This document shows positions 52,555 to 64,000 of a stretch of 64,000 bases of DNA, piece by piece. The notes beneath the pieces are model-generated. The model was not told where the DNA came from. It did not search any database and saw nothing but the letters and a program-made list of their open reading frames with translations. This stretch comes from Pyxicephalus adspersus (taxonomy: Eukaryota > Chordata > Amphibia > Anura > Pyxicephalidae). A program made the translations under genes and the position numbers. Each line of letters starts with the position of its first letter. Position 1 is the first letter of the stretch. The stretch spans positions 93,729,201 to 93,793,200 of the forward strand of contig NC_092862.1 of NCBI RefSeq assembly GCF_032062135.1, read 5' to 3'.

Positions 52555-52892
52555 GAGCGGTCACCAACGTTTCTGACAGCAGGGCCCAAAAACAAAGAAT
52601 AATTTTTTGCTACGGCCCAGAGGGGAGCAGATGTCAAAACAACTTAGCATGTGAATACAAGTTACACTGCTCTTCTATTCTCAGCAGCTTCTCCTGTCAT
52701 CACACTGTTACTAGCTGCAGTGTAGTTTAAGGATAAAGCTCCTGCGGGGCACACTCATACTGTCACACTGACTAGCTGCAGAGCAGTGTAAAGAGGATTT
52801 TCCTGTGCTCCCACTGCCTGTGCAATTGCCTCCTGTTATGTATGGTCCTCAACTCACCGGCTGGTCCCCGGGCTGATGGTTTGGGGCCTCTG
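52555..52892. mobile_element. hAT MITE with perfect 8-bp target duplication
   Basis: Flanked by ATTTAACT at 52547-52554 and 52893-52900, an exact 8-bp duplication. The left end is GAGCGGTCACCAACGTTTCT and the right end, reverse complemented, is CAGAGGCCCCAAACCATCAG; the terminal repeats are imperfect. Interior subrepeats with CACACTG and TAGCTGCAG recur at 52700 and 52765. No coding capacity. Confidence 0.8.
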
Positions 52893-53015
52893 ATTTAACT
52901 GCTGTCTGTTATTAAATAATCGTTATCATAAATAGTATCATGAGCTGTATACATATTAAGGGATACAAAAAAAGCATGACATAATGATACATGATTATAT
53001 AAAAAATAGCACTTA

Positions 53016-53225
<210 letters not shown>

Positions 53226-53744
53226 TTAAGGCTTTCACAGATAGGTGTTGTTTGAAATTAATATGAACATACAGGTTAGGAAGTTCCCAAATACTTTAAA
53301 GCTAAAAGTAAAATTAATCTTACGCCTTGCAACCACAGCTGCTAGTGATCCTCTTTTCATACCAGTCTGACTGCTGCCATTATGCCCTTCTGTACTGTAT
53401 TATGTGCCTTTCAATTTAGAATATAGTTAGAGGGAGAGTGCTTGCATGTTTGTGCTGTAACATGCCATTAGCAAACTGTCGACTTTCAAACCTAGCCAGG
53501 TGGATACACTTGAATTTCTTTACTAGACTGCAGCTGATCATCTGTGAGGAAAAAGTTTGTTTTTGTTACTGCATCAGGAGACATAAAAATGTGGGTTGAA
53601 CACCCTTAAGTGGGTGGAGAACACCTCTGATATCTATACATTTGAAGCTTTACCCCACAAAATTCTACTTTTTTTAATAGATGTTTTACTGTATTTTTTA
53701 TTTTTTTTTTTATGCATCTATATTGTGCTTCACTTTGGTTGTGC

Positions 53745-53890
53745 AGCTTTTTTTTCACATGCATACCAAGGACAGGCTTTGGGGTAGCCAGTTAACCTAA
53801 CTGCATGTTTTTTGGAGGTCTCTGGGAAACTCAGGGTAAAACCCTTGGTAAAACAGGGAAAACATGCAAATACTTTTCAGATAACCCACA
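53745..53890 (-). repeat. SINE/LINE-tail repeat, inverted copy
   Basis: GTAGCCAGTTAACCTAACTG, CATGTTTTTTGGAGG and GAAAACATGCAAATACTTTT follow, in reverse, the widespread repeat text that contains GTTTGCATGTTCTCCC and CCAATTAACCT. It is a diverged copy in a HECW2 intron. Confidence 0.55.
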
Positions 53891-54628
53891 AACATTTGAG
53901 GATATTTTTGACCTGTATTATATTGTTTTAGATGCATCTAGTACTAGTCATATGCACTTGTATTTAAGATGCAAACTTTTGCTGTGTTTGAGTGCATGCG
54001 GTTAAACAGCATCATACTCAAATGCAATAAGCAGTGTTTGACAACAACCTCCATCTACACATGCCCTTAGTTAGGGTGGGGTACTTGTTATGGAATCTGA
54101 CTTCTTTCTGCATACCATATATTATATTAATGTTTTTTTATTCAATCAAATGTATTAGCCTATATTACTAGCTTGAACATATAACAATGAAGAAAAGGAA
54201 ATCTCTAGTCTGATTGGAATCTCTCTGTATAATAACAAAGAGGTTCCCAGACCATATAGCCATTAGGAAACTCAAAATTTAAATTTACAGTATTTTAAAA
54301 GCAATCAGTCAGAATAGAAATATTGGCTGTGATCCTTATTATTAATTAGTAACCTATTACCTGAATCAAGCATGCAGCCAGTGAAATGTTAAAACGCCTC
54401 CTAAACAGATGCTTTCTGCAGGTCAGTGACATACGGTATTTGGTATAGACTATGTACCTTTTATCTTGTTACAAGTCTGTGACTCAACATCACTGGAAAG
54501 GAGTTACTCAAACACCAAAGTCTCTACCAAAAGAGCTTTGCAGCCAATGTATGGCTGGTTCTGTGGTTCTTTTGTATTGACCCATCTAAACCAACAAGTT
54601 CAAATCTTGAGCATTTTATTGTTCTTAC

Positions 54629-54742
54629 CCCTCTTCCCCCACAAATGTGATATATAACTTGTTCCTCTGAAGCTCTTTGCGGGAATAAGCCATAACTTGA
54701 TTAAACGTGCCTTCCAAAAGATGATCACGTCGTATAATAAGC
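54629..54742 (-). CDS. HECW2: HECW2 exon: linker/HECT boundary ([16 protein letters not shown])
   Basis: 114 nt: one base completing Lys, 37 codons [20 protein letters not shown] ... YITFVGEE, two bases of Gly. Acceptor CTGTATAG, donor GG|GTAAGA. Confidence 0.96.
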
Positions 54743-56342
54743 CTATACAGAAACAAAGTAGAAAAACGTATTTGTTCACACAAATATACAGAACAGTTGA
54801 AGCCACACAATAGAGACCCTCTCCACGTTATGATGTAGTAAATTTGATCACAAATATGTTGCATTTTATAAAATATTAAACCAATAAAACTGCCTTTGCA
54901 TTTTTATCCCTAACAATAAAACCTGACAAAGGTGCTAATCTTTTCCTAAACTAAAAATTTGGTCAGGCTTGTATTGTAATACAATCAAATATTATTATAA
55001 TCTAAAATACCAGTAATTTTAAGTGTGTTTTCTGTGTAATCTGCACACCAATATAAGAAATGTGACCATCATGGAAAGCCTGGAACATTTATATATGATT
55101 ATAACAGGTGGAACGGATATGAAGGGTGGTAGAAAATGACAGCCAAAGATTTTATCATGACCTGCCACATTTTGCTGCACACCTAGTAATTGTGAAGAAC
55201 ATCCAGGTATAAATATCAGAACACACGAGTTAATTAATCATTTACAAGTAGTTCTTGCAGAATGTTAACCTAATGATTTCCCCTTAAGCTGTATATAGAT
55301 GTTCAGTAACTGTCACTGGAAATGTGCCATAGTGATCACTTCTAGGAACAGTAGAATGAACGAGTGCTGTACAGACAGCACTGTTCTGTGCTACAAAGGG
55401 AAAGGTAGCTTACTGCATTAACTTCATTTGGATCAGCAGTAATTGAACTGCATTATAATTAGAACAGTTTGCCTTCCATAAATGTATTTATAAATGTATG
55501 TAGATGTATAGATTAAAAAAAAAACTTCTATCTTATGCTGACTTTGGAATAGGCATTTCCTCTTCAAAGTTGTCTATTGTGCACTATACACAGTTTGATT
55601 TTTTTTTTTTTTGGCAAATAAGGTCAATCAAGCATGTCAAATGGACTGAATAACAGCTTATTACATATAGTTGTAAAAATTCCTGATTCCATTGCCACAC
55701 TAAAGAAGGTTAACCTATTATTATCAATCAATAATGTAGAAGATACTGCATTAGAAAACATCCTTTCTCAAGGGTTTACTCTTTCCTAATGCATGCAGCA
55801 GATGCTTCCTTTAGAGGTGAGAGAAGCTAATAAACTACTAGCCTTACCATTTTTAGTGCAGTATCACTTACTATCCTATAGCTTTGGCTCTGGTCTGGAC
55901 TCTGTTAGTCTGCATTAAAACTTCAACAATAATAATTACTTATACCAACTTTGTTCCATCACATTAACCTAAATTAAAAACAACTTGTCCATGATAATAC
56001 AAAGAAAAACAGAGACTGCATGTTCAGGGTGCAAGACAATAGCATGATGATAAATAGGAATATTGGTGCTCTGTGCAGTAATTAGACTGATAGAAGTGGA
56101 AACCCAATTAAAGCACCTTAGCATTTCAGAGTCCGTTAATACGGAAAAAGTTACAGTTACTTCTTAGGTGTGGGTATTCCTAAATGCTTGGATGCTCTTA
56201 AAATCATGTGTATTACTAAGTAATATTTTATAATACCGTGTGACTGGTGACTACAGTATAGGCTCCTCTGGTGCCAGAGACTGATGTGCATGGATCAGTG
56301 TTCACAACACTGCTGCAGGTTGTGTTACAACTGTATATTACT

Positions 56343-56837
56343 CAGAGGTTGGAACATGAGTTGCGCGACTTGGACCAGACCTCAGTCAAATAAACGACTT
56401 GCGACTCATCTTGTGGATTTTGTCCAGCGACTTGCAACTCGACTTGGGGGTTTTGTCCAGCGACTTGCAACTCAATTTGCAGTGAGTGTTCTGTAACACC
56501 GCCTTCTCTGCATTCTAAGTCCACAGCTTTCCCCTCTGACAGCTGAAGGGGGTGCGGAGGAAGGCAGTGTTACATAAGCCTCACTGCCTTCCTTCCCATC
56601 CCCTTTAGCTGTCAGCGAAGAAAGCCAAACTTAGTGGACTAAGAATGCAAGGAATGGGCGGAGGAAGGCATTATACCAGACTAAGCAAGACTTGCAAACA
56701 ACTTGATAAATGAAGTGACTTGACTTGGGACTCGACCTGGAAGAATTCTTGGTGTCTTGACACTTTGCTTGGGACTTGGTGTCAATGACTTGGGACTCGA
56801 CTTGGACTTGAAGGGTGACAACTTAGTCCAACCTCTG
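56343..56837. mobile_element. hAT MITE with perfect 8-bp target duplication and internal tandem repeats
   Basis: Terminal repeats CAGAGGTTGGA at both ends (inverted), flanked by exact ATATTACT duplications (56335-56342 and 56838-56845). The 495-bp interior has tandem units CCAGCGACTTGCAACTC (twice) and many GACTTGGGACTCGACTTGG variants, and an inverted GCCTTCCTCC/GGAGGAAGGC pair. The open frames here reflect the tandem units. Confidence 0.88.
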
Positions 56838-57473
56838 ATATTACTTTAATAATAATAATCTTCGATAATGTAATGAGGGCATTGGAGTTTTCGCTCCTTT
56901 TGGGAAAACACTAAGGTTAGTTTAGATTGCCCTGTACACTATTTAAATGTATATTAATATTTAAAGCTGTAATTCCAATATGTTTATTTAAATAATGCAG
57001 CTACTGTAAACTGAACCCAGGATTCAAACTAAGGAACAGGTCCTTCAACATTTTTGCTGTTGACCTAATATGCAGTGGCTGCATGTAATTTGTTAAAAAA
57101 AAAACTTTGCATTTTCAGCACTATGAATCCTGGATCAATACTAAGCATTACTTCCTAGTGGGAGGTAGTGAGTAACAAAATGTCAAAAATAGGAGAACGG
57201 ATTTCTTATCTTATTTTCTCAATGGAAGAATAGTGAATCTTAGATTTCATTTCTGATTTAAATGTTCAAGTCCTCATACTATAAATGTATTATACATGAA
57301 ATTTGTTGGTAGCAATGCATTGCCTAAAGGGCAATATATGGCAAAGTTGTGCATGGAAATATTGAAAAATCTCCATTTAGTTGGGCACCCATCATTTATT
57401 TTCTACATGCTATCTTCTTCAGGATACAAAGGGTTTCTAAGGTGTTTTTGTTTTGGTATGGTTGACAGTGTAT

Positions 57474-57746
57474 CTATAGTGGTTTGCCACTTTCAGCCTT
57501 GCAAAGGGATTCTTTTCTTTTGCTAGCTACTAGACTGTGCATAGAGTGGTTTATACGACCACTGTCAACCTTGCTGCTCTCAAACTGCTTGTACAACACA
57601 TTGCAACTTTCATACATGAGCGCCTGGTTGGGGGCACAAAACACTTTACATTTCAAACACAGACTTTCACTAAACTTCTCGCCACCTAATTCCAGTACTT
57701 GCAGGATCTCTGGACCACATTGCTCTACCATATCAGCAGGAATTCA
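57474..57746 (-). other. Unassigned open frame in a HECW2 intron
   Basis: The frame runs from a possible IPADMVEQCGPE start region to ESGKPL-stop, with a Cys-rich LCLKCKVFC and YESCNVLYKQFESSKV. It is cleanly open for about 85-90 codons, with protein-like composition. I do not recognise the family. An A-run (minus strand) sits directly upstream. It may be an old transposase or gene fragment. Confidence 0.2.
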
Positions 57747-57926
57747 GCAGGAAGGTAGTTTTTTTTTTTCTCTGAATTTGCAGACTTATCGTTCTTACAA
57801 ACTTGGATACATATGGGCACCTCCAAACCTCAGCAAACACCCAAGGTTAGTTTAGCTGGGGAAAAATCTATTGTGTATCTTGGTTTATTTAATCAATTGG
57901 TCTCTTGTTTTCTGAATTCCACACAT

Positions 57927-57930
57927 TTTA

Positions 57931-57982
<52 letters not shown>

Positions 57983-57987
57983 TAAAG
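57927..57987. repeat. (TA)n microsatellite within a perfect palindrome
   Basis: About 46 bases of TA repeats flanked by TTTACTG and CAGTAAA, so the whole block is self-complementary. It lies in a HECW2 intron. Confidence 0.9.
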
Positions 57988-59159
57988 TATGGTATAGCAC
58001 AATCATGTTTAAAAAGTTCATGCATACAGAACACAATGGAGACATCAAAGCAGAAAGGACTGTAAATGTTTGAAGACATTTAAACACTCAGGAAACCAAT
58101 TCTGCTGTTAAACTTTTATGCCTGTGAGGTGCCGCTGATACATACTTAAAAATGTACATTTTAAATATAATACGAATGGCAAATACACAAAGACCCTATT
58201 GTATTATAGTCTTTGTACAGTACATGAATCTTTACAAGCAGCTCCATGAATACAAGGCTGGAATATTTATAACTTGCTAGTTCTCCTGAGGATTACTTCA
58301 GTCAGCTTGGTCTGACTCAGTCATGAAAATTACTGCTCACTGGAGACCCATTTGTATAGTTTTCCAAGGTTTCTGGGAGAATTAAGGTAGTGAGTGAGAG
58401 CAGCTTGATGAAAGCTCAATGACTATTTTTTTAACCTCAGCAGCCTGATTTTAAGGATTCATGACCAATAAAAGCAGAGACACAGGAGAAGCAGATGTTT
58501 ATATTAGGATGTAAAATTCACCAGTTTATGGATTGTCAAAGCACAATTGTAAGATACGTTTTATTGTCTCTAAATCTGACTCTAGGTATATAAACTACAC
58601 TTCAGACAGAGAATGCAGGAGGCTCTCAATTTCAACATTTTATTTGGATCATTAGGTCACTTCCCCCATATGCACAGCACAGACATAACTTAGAGGTCTG
58701 ATAGAATATATAGCACATAGCCAGTGATGGATTTCAACCATGTGCTCCCCTAATCTGCTGTTATTGTGCCCCAATGTCCACAGATTTCTGGAAAAATAGA
58801 GCAGAGCAAAACTGAAAGCTTTTTAACATTATACAATACTGTAGTTTTGGTAACGCAAACAGCATCAAACAGAGGACAGCATAAACCTTCACTGCATAGC
58901 TGCTGTAGAAACTCTCAACTAAGGGCATTGCTGCTATGGAATGCTTATTTTTAGGGCCACAGCAAACATCTGTTGGTGCAATACCTCTCCTCTAGTATCA
59001 CCTCATAAAAAAAAGTTTATTTGAAAAGACTGTATTTCTGTTAATGATGAAAATAAGATATGTGTCTGATATTTATACAGTGCATACTGCCAATAGGCAC
59101 TGGCCTACAACTTTGGTCTTAAATATACTTTAATATTCTAAAAATATTAGAAGGATCCT

Positions 59160-61040
59160 TATATAAGCAAGTGTATTGGGAAATCCCCATAACATAACTT
59201 ATCGTAGAGCTCCCTCTTTAAGGGATAAATTAGTCAGAAGTAATTTTGAAATTCAATGGGACCAATCTAATGTACCTAAAGGAACTTGATGTTGCGGCAA
59301 ATGTAAAGAGTGTGGATAGATTTATGACCCAGAAGATAAAAAAATCATTCTTCCAAAAGGGGTGGACTTTTAGGGTTGTGACTTGGTCACATGTGAAACA
59401 GAAGTTGTAATTTATTTGGCAATATGTAGTTGTCAAAAAAAGGATCTATGAATATGTATACAATATAAAAAGGGGAAAAATTACTACATCTTTGAGTCAT
59501 CACATGGGTCTCAAACATAGTTTAATGTTGAGGAAATCAAATTTATGGCCCTGGAAAAACTTAGAGAGGATCCAAGGAGTGGTGATATAGACAGGTTGTT
59601 GATACAAGAAGAGTGTAAGTGGATTTATAACCTTAAAGCCATGTACTACCCAGGACCCAGGAGAAATTTTGAGTCATTTTTTTAATAGTAAAGAGGGTAT
59701 TACCCTGAATCGAGAGAGTATCTAGAAAAATTCCTTGCTTCTTTCTTTATTTTTATCATTATTCAAATGAATAAAATTTGTAAATTTTCATATTTATGCT
59801 ATCAAAATGTGGGAGACCTTTTGGAGATATATATTTGTATCTGCTTTAAAATGGAGATTGCAAAATTATTTGAGCTATTTGATACAAACTTAATATAACA
59901 TATCTAATAAAAAAAGTACATACATATATTTATTCATAGATATATTAAATACCACCCCTCTCCCCACAGGTTTAAATGAGGAGAAATATAAAAAACAATT
60001 AATTAGTTAACACTCAGGAAAGCAATTCCATTTCCTGAGTGGCGGAGAAGGTGTCTCCTGTGTGGAGATCTCAGACTTCCGGCGCATGGGGCATCAGCAG
60101 TGGAGATGTTAGGCACCCGGTAAGTGTACCAGGTGCTTGATAGGAGCTAGGTGTCCCACGTGTTTCCGGGTTTTTACCCAAAAACAACCATCAAGAAGCA
60201 CAGCTGCGCACCACATGGGACACCAATAACCAGTGCTTTAAAAGGAGGATTCAATTGAAGGAGATAGTATGCAAAAAGTGGTGAGATTGTGACCCTGTCA
60301 GAACAACACTGTAAATCAGCAAGGTAAGCCCTAAAATGGGGGTTGGTTTTAATATCTCTCAAAGGAGAATAGCCATAAAAATATGATACTTTTGTTTTTG
60401 AATGCTAACATTATATAGTAATGATATATCTTTTAACAAATTATTATTGAAATATAATTTTCCGTGTGCAACACTTGGAGAAAGTGACAATTTCACAAAT
60501 ATATCTTTCTCTGCTTAGTATTTGAAAAGAGCACAACATAGCTGATTTTGGGCAGACACATCTCATAATGTAAGCAATTACCTTATTACTGTGTATTTGA
60601 TTGATGGAATTATATATTTAATGTCTTTGATAGGTGACCCATTGTGCTTTGTCCAGAAGAAAACTGGTTAAAGGTGATATCCTGTCTTACTATTGTGTAC
60701 ACCATGGTCAAAATGAAAGGTGTTATATGACAGAAAGGGGTCACAATACTCACAACTGCATCAAAAAGTCTCTTTGTATGTTACTTGCTACATATATTTT
60801 TTAATACAAATATAAAATTGATATGGGAGAAGCTTGATTGGCAAATTGAAACATCTGAACACGTAGGCGCAATTTTTATCTCCTGGGTCTCATTTTTGAC
60901 TATTGTAAAAGAAGTTATACACATTTTTTTGTTCTTCTATTTATTTACATATTTTATTGCTTCAAAATATAGATATACATATGAAGTGTTTAAAAACGTT
61001 ATGTAATTCTGATGAAGCCTACGGGTGAAACGCGTCAAGG
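59160..61040 (+). mobile_element. Penelope-like retroelement remnant (GIY-YIG end and 3' region)
   Basis: The translation, with several stops and shifts, follows the C-terminal order of vertebrate Penelope-like elements: RAPSLRDKLVRSNF (59180-59260), a Cys cluster CGKCKECG (from 59293), VTCETEVVIYLAICSC (about 59385-59440, start of the GIY-YIG nuclease region), and FMALEKLREDPRSGDIDRLL followed by WIYNLKAMY (to about 59660). The RT domain is absent (5' truncated). 3' noncoding sequence follows to a conserved tail CTGATGAAGCCTACGGGTGA at 61009. Family assignment is from recall of the motif order; it is clearly inactive. Confidence 0.65.
61009..61036 (+). ncRNA. Hammerhead-ribozyme-like core in the Penelope-like tail
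   Basis: CTGATGA (61009-61015), a short hairpin-capable stretch AGCCTACGGGT (61016-61026), GAAA (61027-61030), then CGCG-T-C (61031-61036). This order equals the hammerhead core CUGAUGA-stem II-GAAA-stem III-UH, with an ACGCGU palindrome that could form stem III in a dimer. Stem II has a G-G mismatch and stem I is weak here (about 2 pairs), so this copy is probably not active. Confidence 0.4.
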
Positions 61041-61253
61041 ACTGTAAAAAGCAATCTGATTTATATTAATACAATGTTTGAATTGTTTATTTGTCATTAT
61101 GTATGTGCAAGTAATTTTTGTGATATGTTCTTAAAGTATTACACAATAAATTGTGAAATTGTAATATTTTTAATAGTGATTGTTGACATCAAGCACCGAA
61201 AAAATCCTTATTACACTTTAAAAATTTGGATTTGTTTCTAAAAACATACTTAC

Positions 61254-61374
61254 TTAATTTTCCCTGGGCCTTGTCCATATCCTTTTGCTTCAAGTTTTCT
61301 ATAGAAGTTTCTTAACTTGGCTTCAAAATCTCTTCTGTATGGGGAAGGAGCCCGTGCACTGGCACGTTGAAGCC
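61254..61374 (-). CDS. HECW2: HECW2 exon: [20 protein letters not shown]
   Basis: 121 nt, phase 2 in and 2 out. It encodes [20 protein letters not shown] and [19 protein letters not shown]. Acceptor CTAG at 61375-61376, donor AA|GTAAGT. It is the region just before the HECT domain and is strongly conserved. Confidence 0.97.
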
Positions 61375-61823
61375 CTAGAAATACAGAAGAAGAAAATATA
61401 CCATTAAAACATAGGAAAATTGGACACAGATCTATAAAGATCAGTGTTTCCTATTAAAAATGGCAATAACAAAAATGCCAACATAATCCATTCAGACACT
61501 TAACTGATATACTTTAACTTATACTTGTTAGCTTAATGTCACACTAATGGAACTTGTATGTGTTGCTACAGGACTTGTTTATTGATTATGCATAATTATG
61601 ACAAAGATCACTGGAACCCCTTTGTTAGAAACTTGTATTGATTCATTCATATAATATAATATGAAAACACTTCATTGCTTTATTTATATAGCAATATATA
61701 TTTATTTAGTTGGGTTGGAATCAAGGGGATTGTACTGAACAGTTAACTTTTTTGCACATTATTGTAAATAACATTTACAATTGTCACATTATTTTTTTCA
61801 TAATTATGAGTTTCATACATTAC

Positions 61824-61933
61824 CTGGGGAGTTCTGAGGGGAGGAGCCAGGCGAACAGCGAGGTGAGAAGCTGTATCCTGGATGGAAGGCTGCCTGTAAT
61901 GGGATGTATGACATGATATCTTCTTCAAAAAGG
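61824..61933 (-). CDS. HECW2: HECW2 exon: linker [20 protein letters not shown]
   Basis: 110 nt, phase 1 in and 1 out. It encodes [20 protein letters not shown] and [16 protein letters not shown]. Acceptor TTTTTGCAG, donor CCCAG|GTAATG. It is the most upstream HECW2 exon I can identify in the window. Confidence 0.95.
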
Positions 61934-62344
61934 CTGCAAAAATACAAAAACATTTTTTCATTATGCATATCTTATATTGTGCAAGCTTTACAACTATTAC
62001 ATGCTAACATCCAAGTGGAGTTGTCAGAATACTGGTTGTAGGACCATTTATTGTTAATTTCAAGTTTATAAACTGTATTTAGAGTACTATCCATATGTAC
62101 CAATAGTATAAGTTATTAGCAGTTATATTTCCTTTTTGTATACATTTTTAATAATGATTATGTTAAGGACTGAAAATATATTGCTATTCATTTTCCTTTT
62201 CCTTCCTTTTTTTTTTTAGTAAGAACAAACAGAAATATTGCACATTATTTTATCATTTGTACATTTTCATTTGTTTACCTGCTTAATCTTAGCTGCTCTG
62301 CTAGATGAAATGTGTTTTCTAAACTTAGTAGCTCAAGCTCAAAT

Positions 62345-62480
62345 CAAACACATAGAGAGTCTATGAATAAAGCAGTGAATCTGTCACTCACTGAAACAAT
62401 CCCAGGTGGAGAATCAGTTACTGCCACTGAAACATATGAACCTGCAAGATTCTCCATCAAGGAAGTGTTACATTCTTTTT
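62345..62480. repeat. Foldback family B, diverged copy
   Basis: TCACTCACTGAAACAATCCC AGGTGGAGAATCAGTTACTG and the inverted CAAGATTCTCCATCAAGGAA parallel the arms at 44410-44565, more mutated. Confidence 0.6.
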
Positions 62481-63487
62481 TCCATCGCTTCCATCACTGC
62501 TTGATGTTTACTCAAAAGAGTTTCAATAAAAATCAGTCTGAAGGAAAACGGCTTCAGCTTTGTTCTTTCTAGAAAACCAAAAATACTCTGAAACCATATT
62601 TTTTTATATTCAATCTACTGTGTTGGTAAATATTCATCTCTAAATGGTAACAATGAAGAGCCATTAAGTGATAGGCACTGTTAAGGCGATTTCCTATTGA
62701 TCCCAGACCAATATTTCCCTCTCTATCATGACCTCTGTTTTCAACGCGTTGGGAGTGAAAAAACATACGCAACTTAAGCATATATAGTTTTATCACTTCT
62801 TCTCAAATCTTTATTATCACATCACAGTTTATATAGTCAGACAACAAGGTGGAAGACACTTAGTAGTTAGTCAGTAACAAAAAACTTAAATAACAACTTC
62901 GCTGAGCAAGATGTTTCAAGGTAAGAAGCTTCAAGGTAAGGATGGAGCAAATATTGACCTACTGATAAGGAGGATGTAACTAGTTTCGACACAACTCAAT
63001 TATTTGCAAAATATAGCAAAAAACACAAAAACAACTTAAATTCAAAACTCAGCAACATTATATTCCTTTCAGGCACCTTACAAAAAATATAGGAACTGTC
63101 CTTGTTGACCCCCATTTTGTTAAGCTTGTAACATGGTTGTATACAGGTCCACTGGTTTTACTACGTTTTGATACACTAACCTGGAACATATATATTTAGA
63201 TTAGGGCAGTCAGGGAAAAGTCAAATGATTTGGTTTGCCAATATTTTGCTGGATTGATTCCACTTTTCAGGTTGAAATCAACCTGGGTCAAATTCCATTG
63301 AAGGTTTATTTTCTGAGGTGCTTGCAGTCTGTACCCTACATCTGTTATTCTCCACAGGCTAGATTCAATAAGCCATACCTTAGGCCTGTAGACGGTGCAT
63401 AGTGTTTTTCACCCTGCTTTTTATTGTATTTGGTTGCCCTACAAACAAACTATAAACCATCAGGTGGTCACAATAGAAATGATTTAA

Positions 63488-63490
<3 letters not shown>

Positions 63491-63552
<62 letters not shown>
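63491..63552. repeat. (AT)n microsatellite
   Basis: About 60 bases of TA dinucleotides with a single G interruption near 63543. Confidence 0.9.
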
Positions 63553-64000
63553 GCAAAAGTGATATCTCCAGAATAAAGATAGGTATACATGTGCCAAAAA
63601 ACATGTCCAATGCATATAACCTGGAAAAATTGTTTTCCCTAATTGAATTGGAGTTACACTTACCACTTTACATTTAATATTAAACTTAACATCTTCACTT
63701 ACAATTAATATCTATGTTTATCTTCCTTCTGTACAGTGAATAAAATGTTCTACTACAAATACATCATGCATCATAGTGTGACCAATGCCAAACACAGACT
63801 CACAGATGAGAAATGCTGCTGATTATGGAATCAGTGTTTACACTGCTCCCTGTAAAACAATCCAGCTTCTGTTCATTTCCAATGATTGCTGTTGACTTCA
63901 AAGCCTTCTGAGAACCCAGATAACGCTTCACAGCAACTTAGAACGGATTTTGTGTGAATGTTACATTTCCTGATTAAACATGTTTTCCAAATTACAGAAC

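Larger units (their letters stand above)
61934..64000 (-). other. HECW2: HECW2 intron up to the window edge
   Basis: No further exon was recognised. It contains a diverged foldback family B copy (62345-62480) and an (AT)n run (63491-63552). About 62.6-63.4 kb is unassigned and includes the word CAACGCGTTG at 62743-62752. Confidence 0.7.

Noticed and set aside
57813..58087. Frames with long IYIYIY repeats
   Set aside because: They are translations of the (TA)n microsatellite.
63700..64000. Possible next upstream HECW2 exon at the window edge
   Set aside because: No splice-bounded frame with HECW-like residues could be found.

Overview
This window looks like vertebrate nuclear DNA, most likely from a ranid-type frog. 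Genes are split into short exons with GT/AG introns, base composition is AT-rich with one CpG-dense patch, and most of the rest is interspersed repeats. I recognise the repeats as amphibian or fish-like: CR1 LINE, Tc1/mariner, hAT and Harbinger-type MITEs, a Penelope-like element, tRNA-SINE tails, and a palindromic MITE with ends like AAGCTACGTACACAC. No prokaryotic genes, rRNA or CRISPR are seen. Single-exon reading frames outside the exons listed here are almost all chance or repeat-derived.

Left part (1 to about 22 kb, minus strand): the 5' two thirds of a death-associated-protein-kinase-family gene. I read it as STK17A (DRAK1). Four coding exons (20343-20524, 9853-10065, 2539-2683, 156-282) join in frame and encode the N-terminus and the kinase domain through DFG and the APE-side activation segment. 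The 3' exons lie beyond base 1. A CpG-rich, GC-box-containing promoter sits at about 21.48-21.99 kb with a textbook CTCF core motif.

Middle (about 22-40.8 kb): intergenic, with no host gene recognised. It holds a CR1 LINE 3' end, two different truncated Tc1 elements plus a third decayed mariner-like transposase, at least one precisely bounded hAT MITE (31379-31709), foldback elements and microsatellites.

Right part (about 40.8-64 kb, minus strand): the 3' end of a HECT E3 ubiquitin ligase gene, HECW2 (NEDL2) by its diagnostic residues. Ten coding exons join in frame for about 433 residues: the linker, the complete HECT domain with the catalytic Cys (codon 41205-41207) and the stop codon at 41106-41108. 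Upstream exons (C2, WW) lie beyond base 64000. Introns contain two more hAT MITEs with perfect 8-bp target duplications, a decayed Penelope-like retroelement that ends near a hammerhead-ribozyme-like core, and SINE and foldback copies.

The two genes are in tandem (HECW upstream, STK17 downstream, same strand), the order I recall for both human paralog pairs (HECW1-STK17A and HECW2-STK17B). Here the ligase is HECW2-like but the kinase is STK17A-like, which is the main biological oddity of the window. The second notable item is the Penelope remnant with its ribozyme-like motif.
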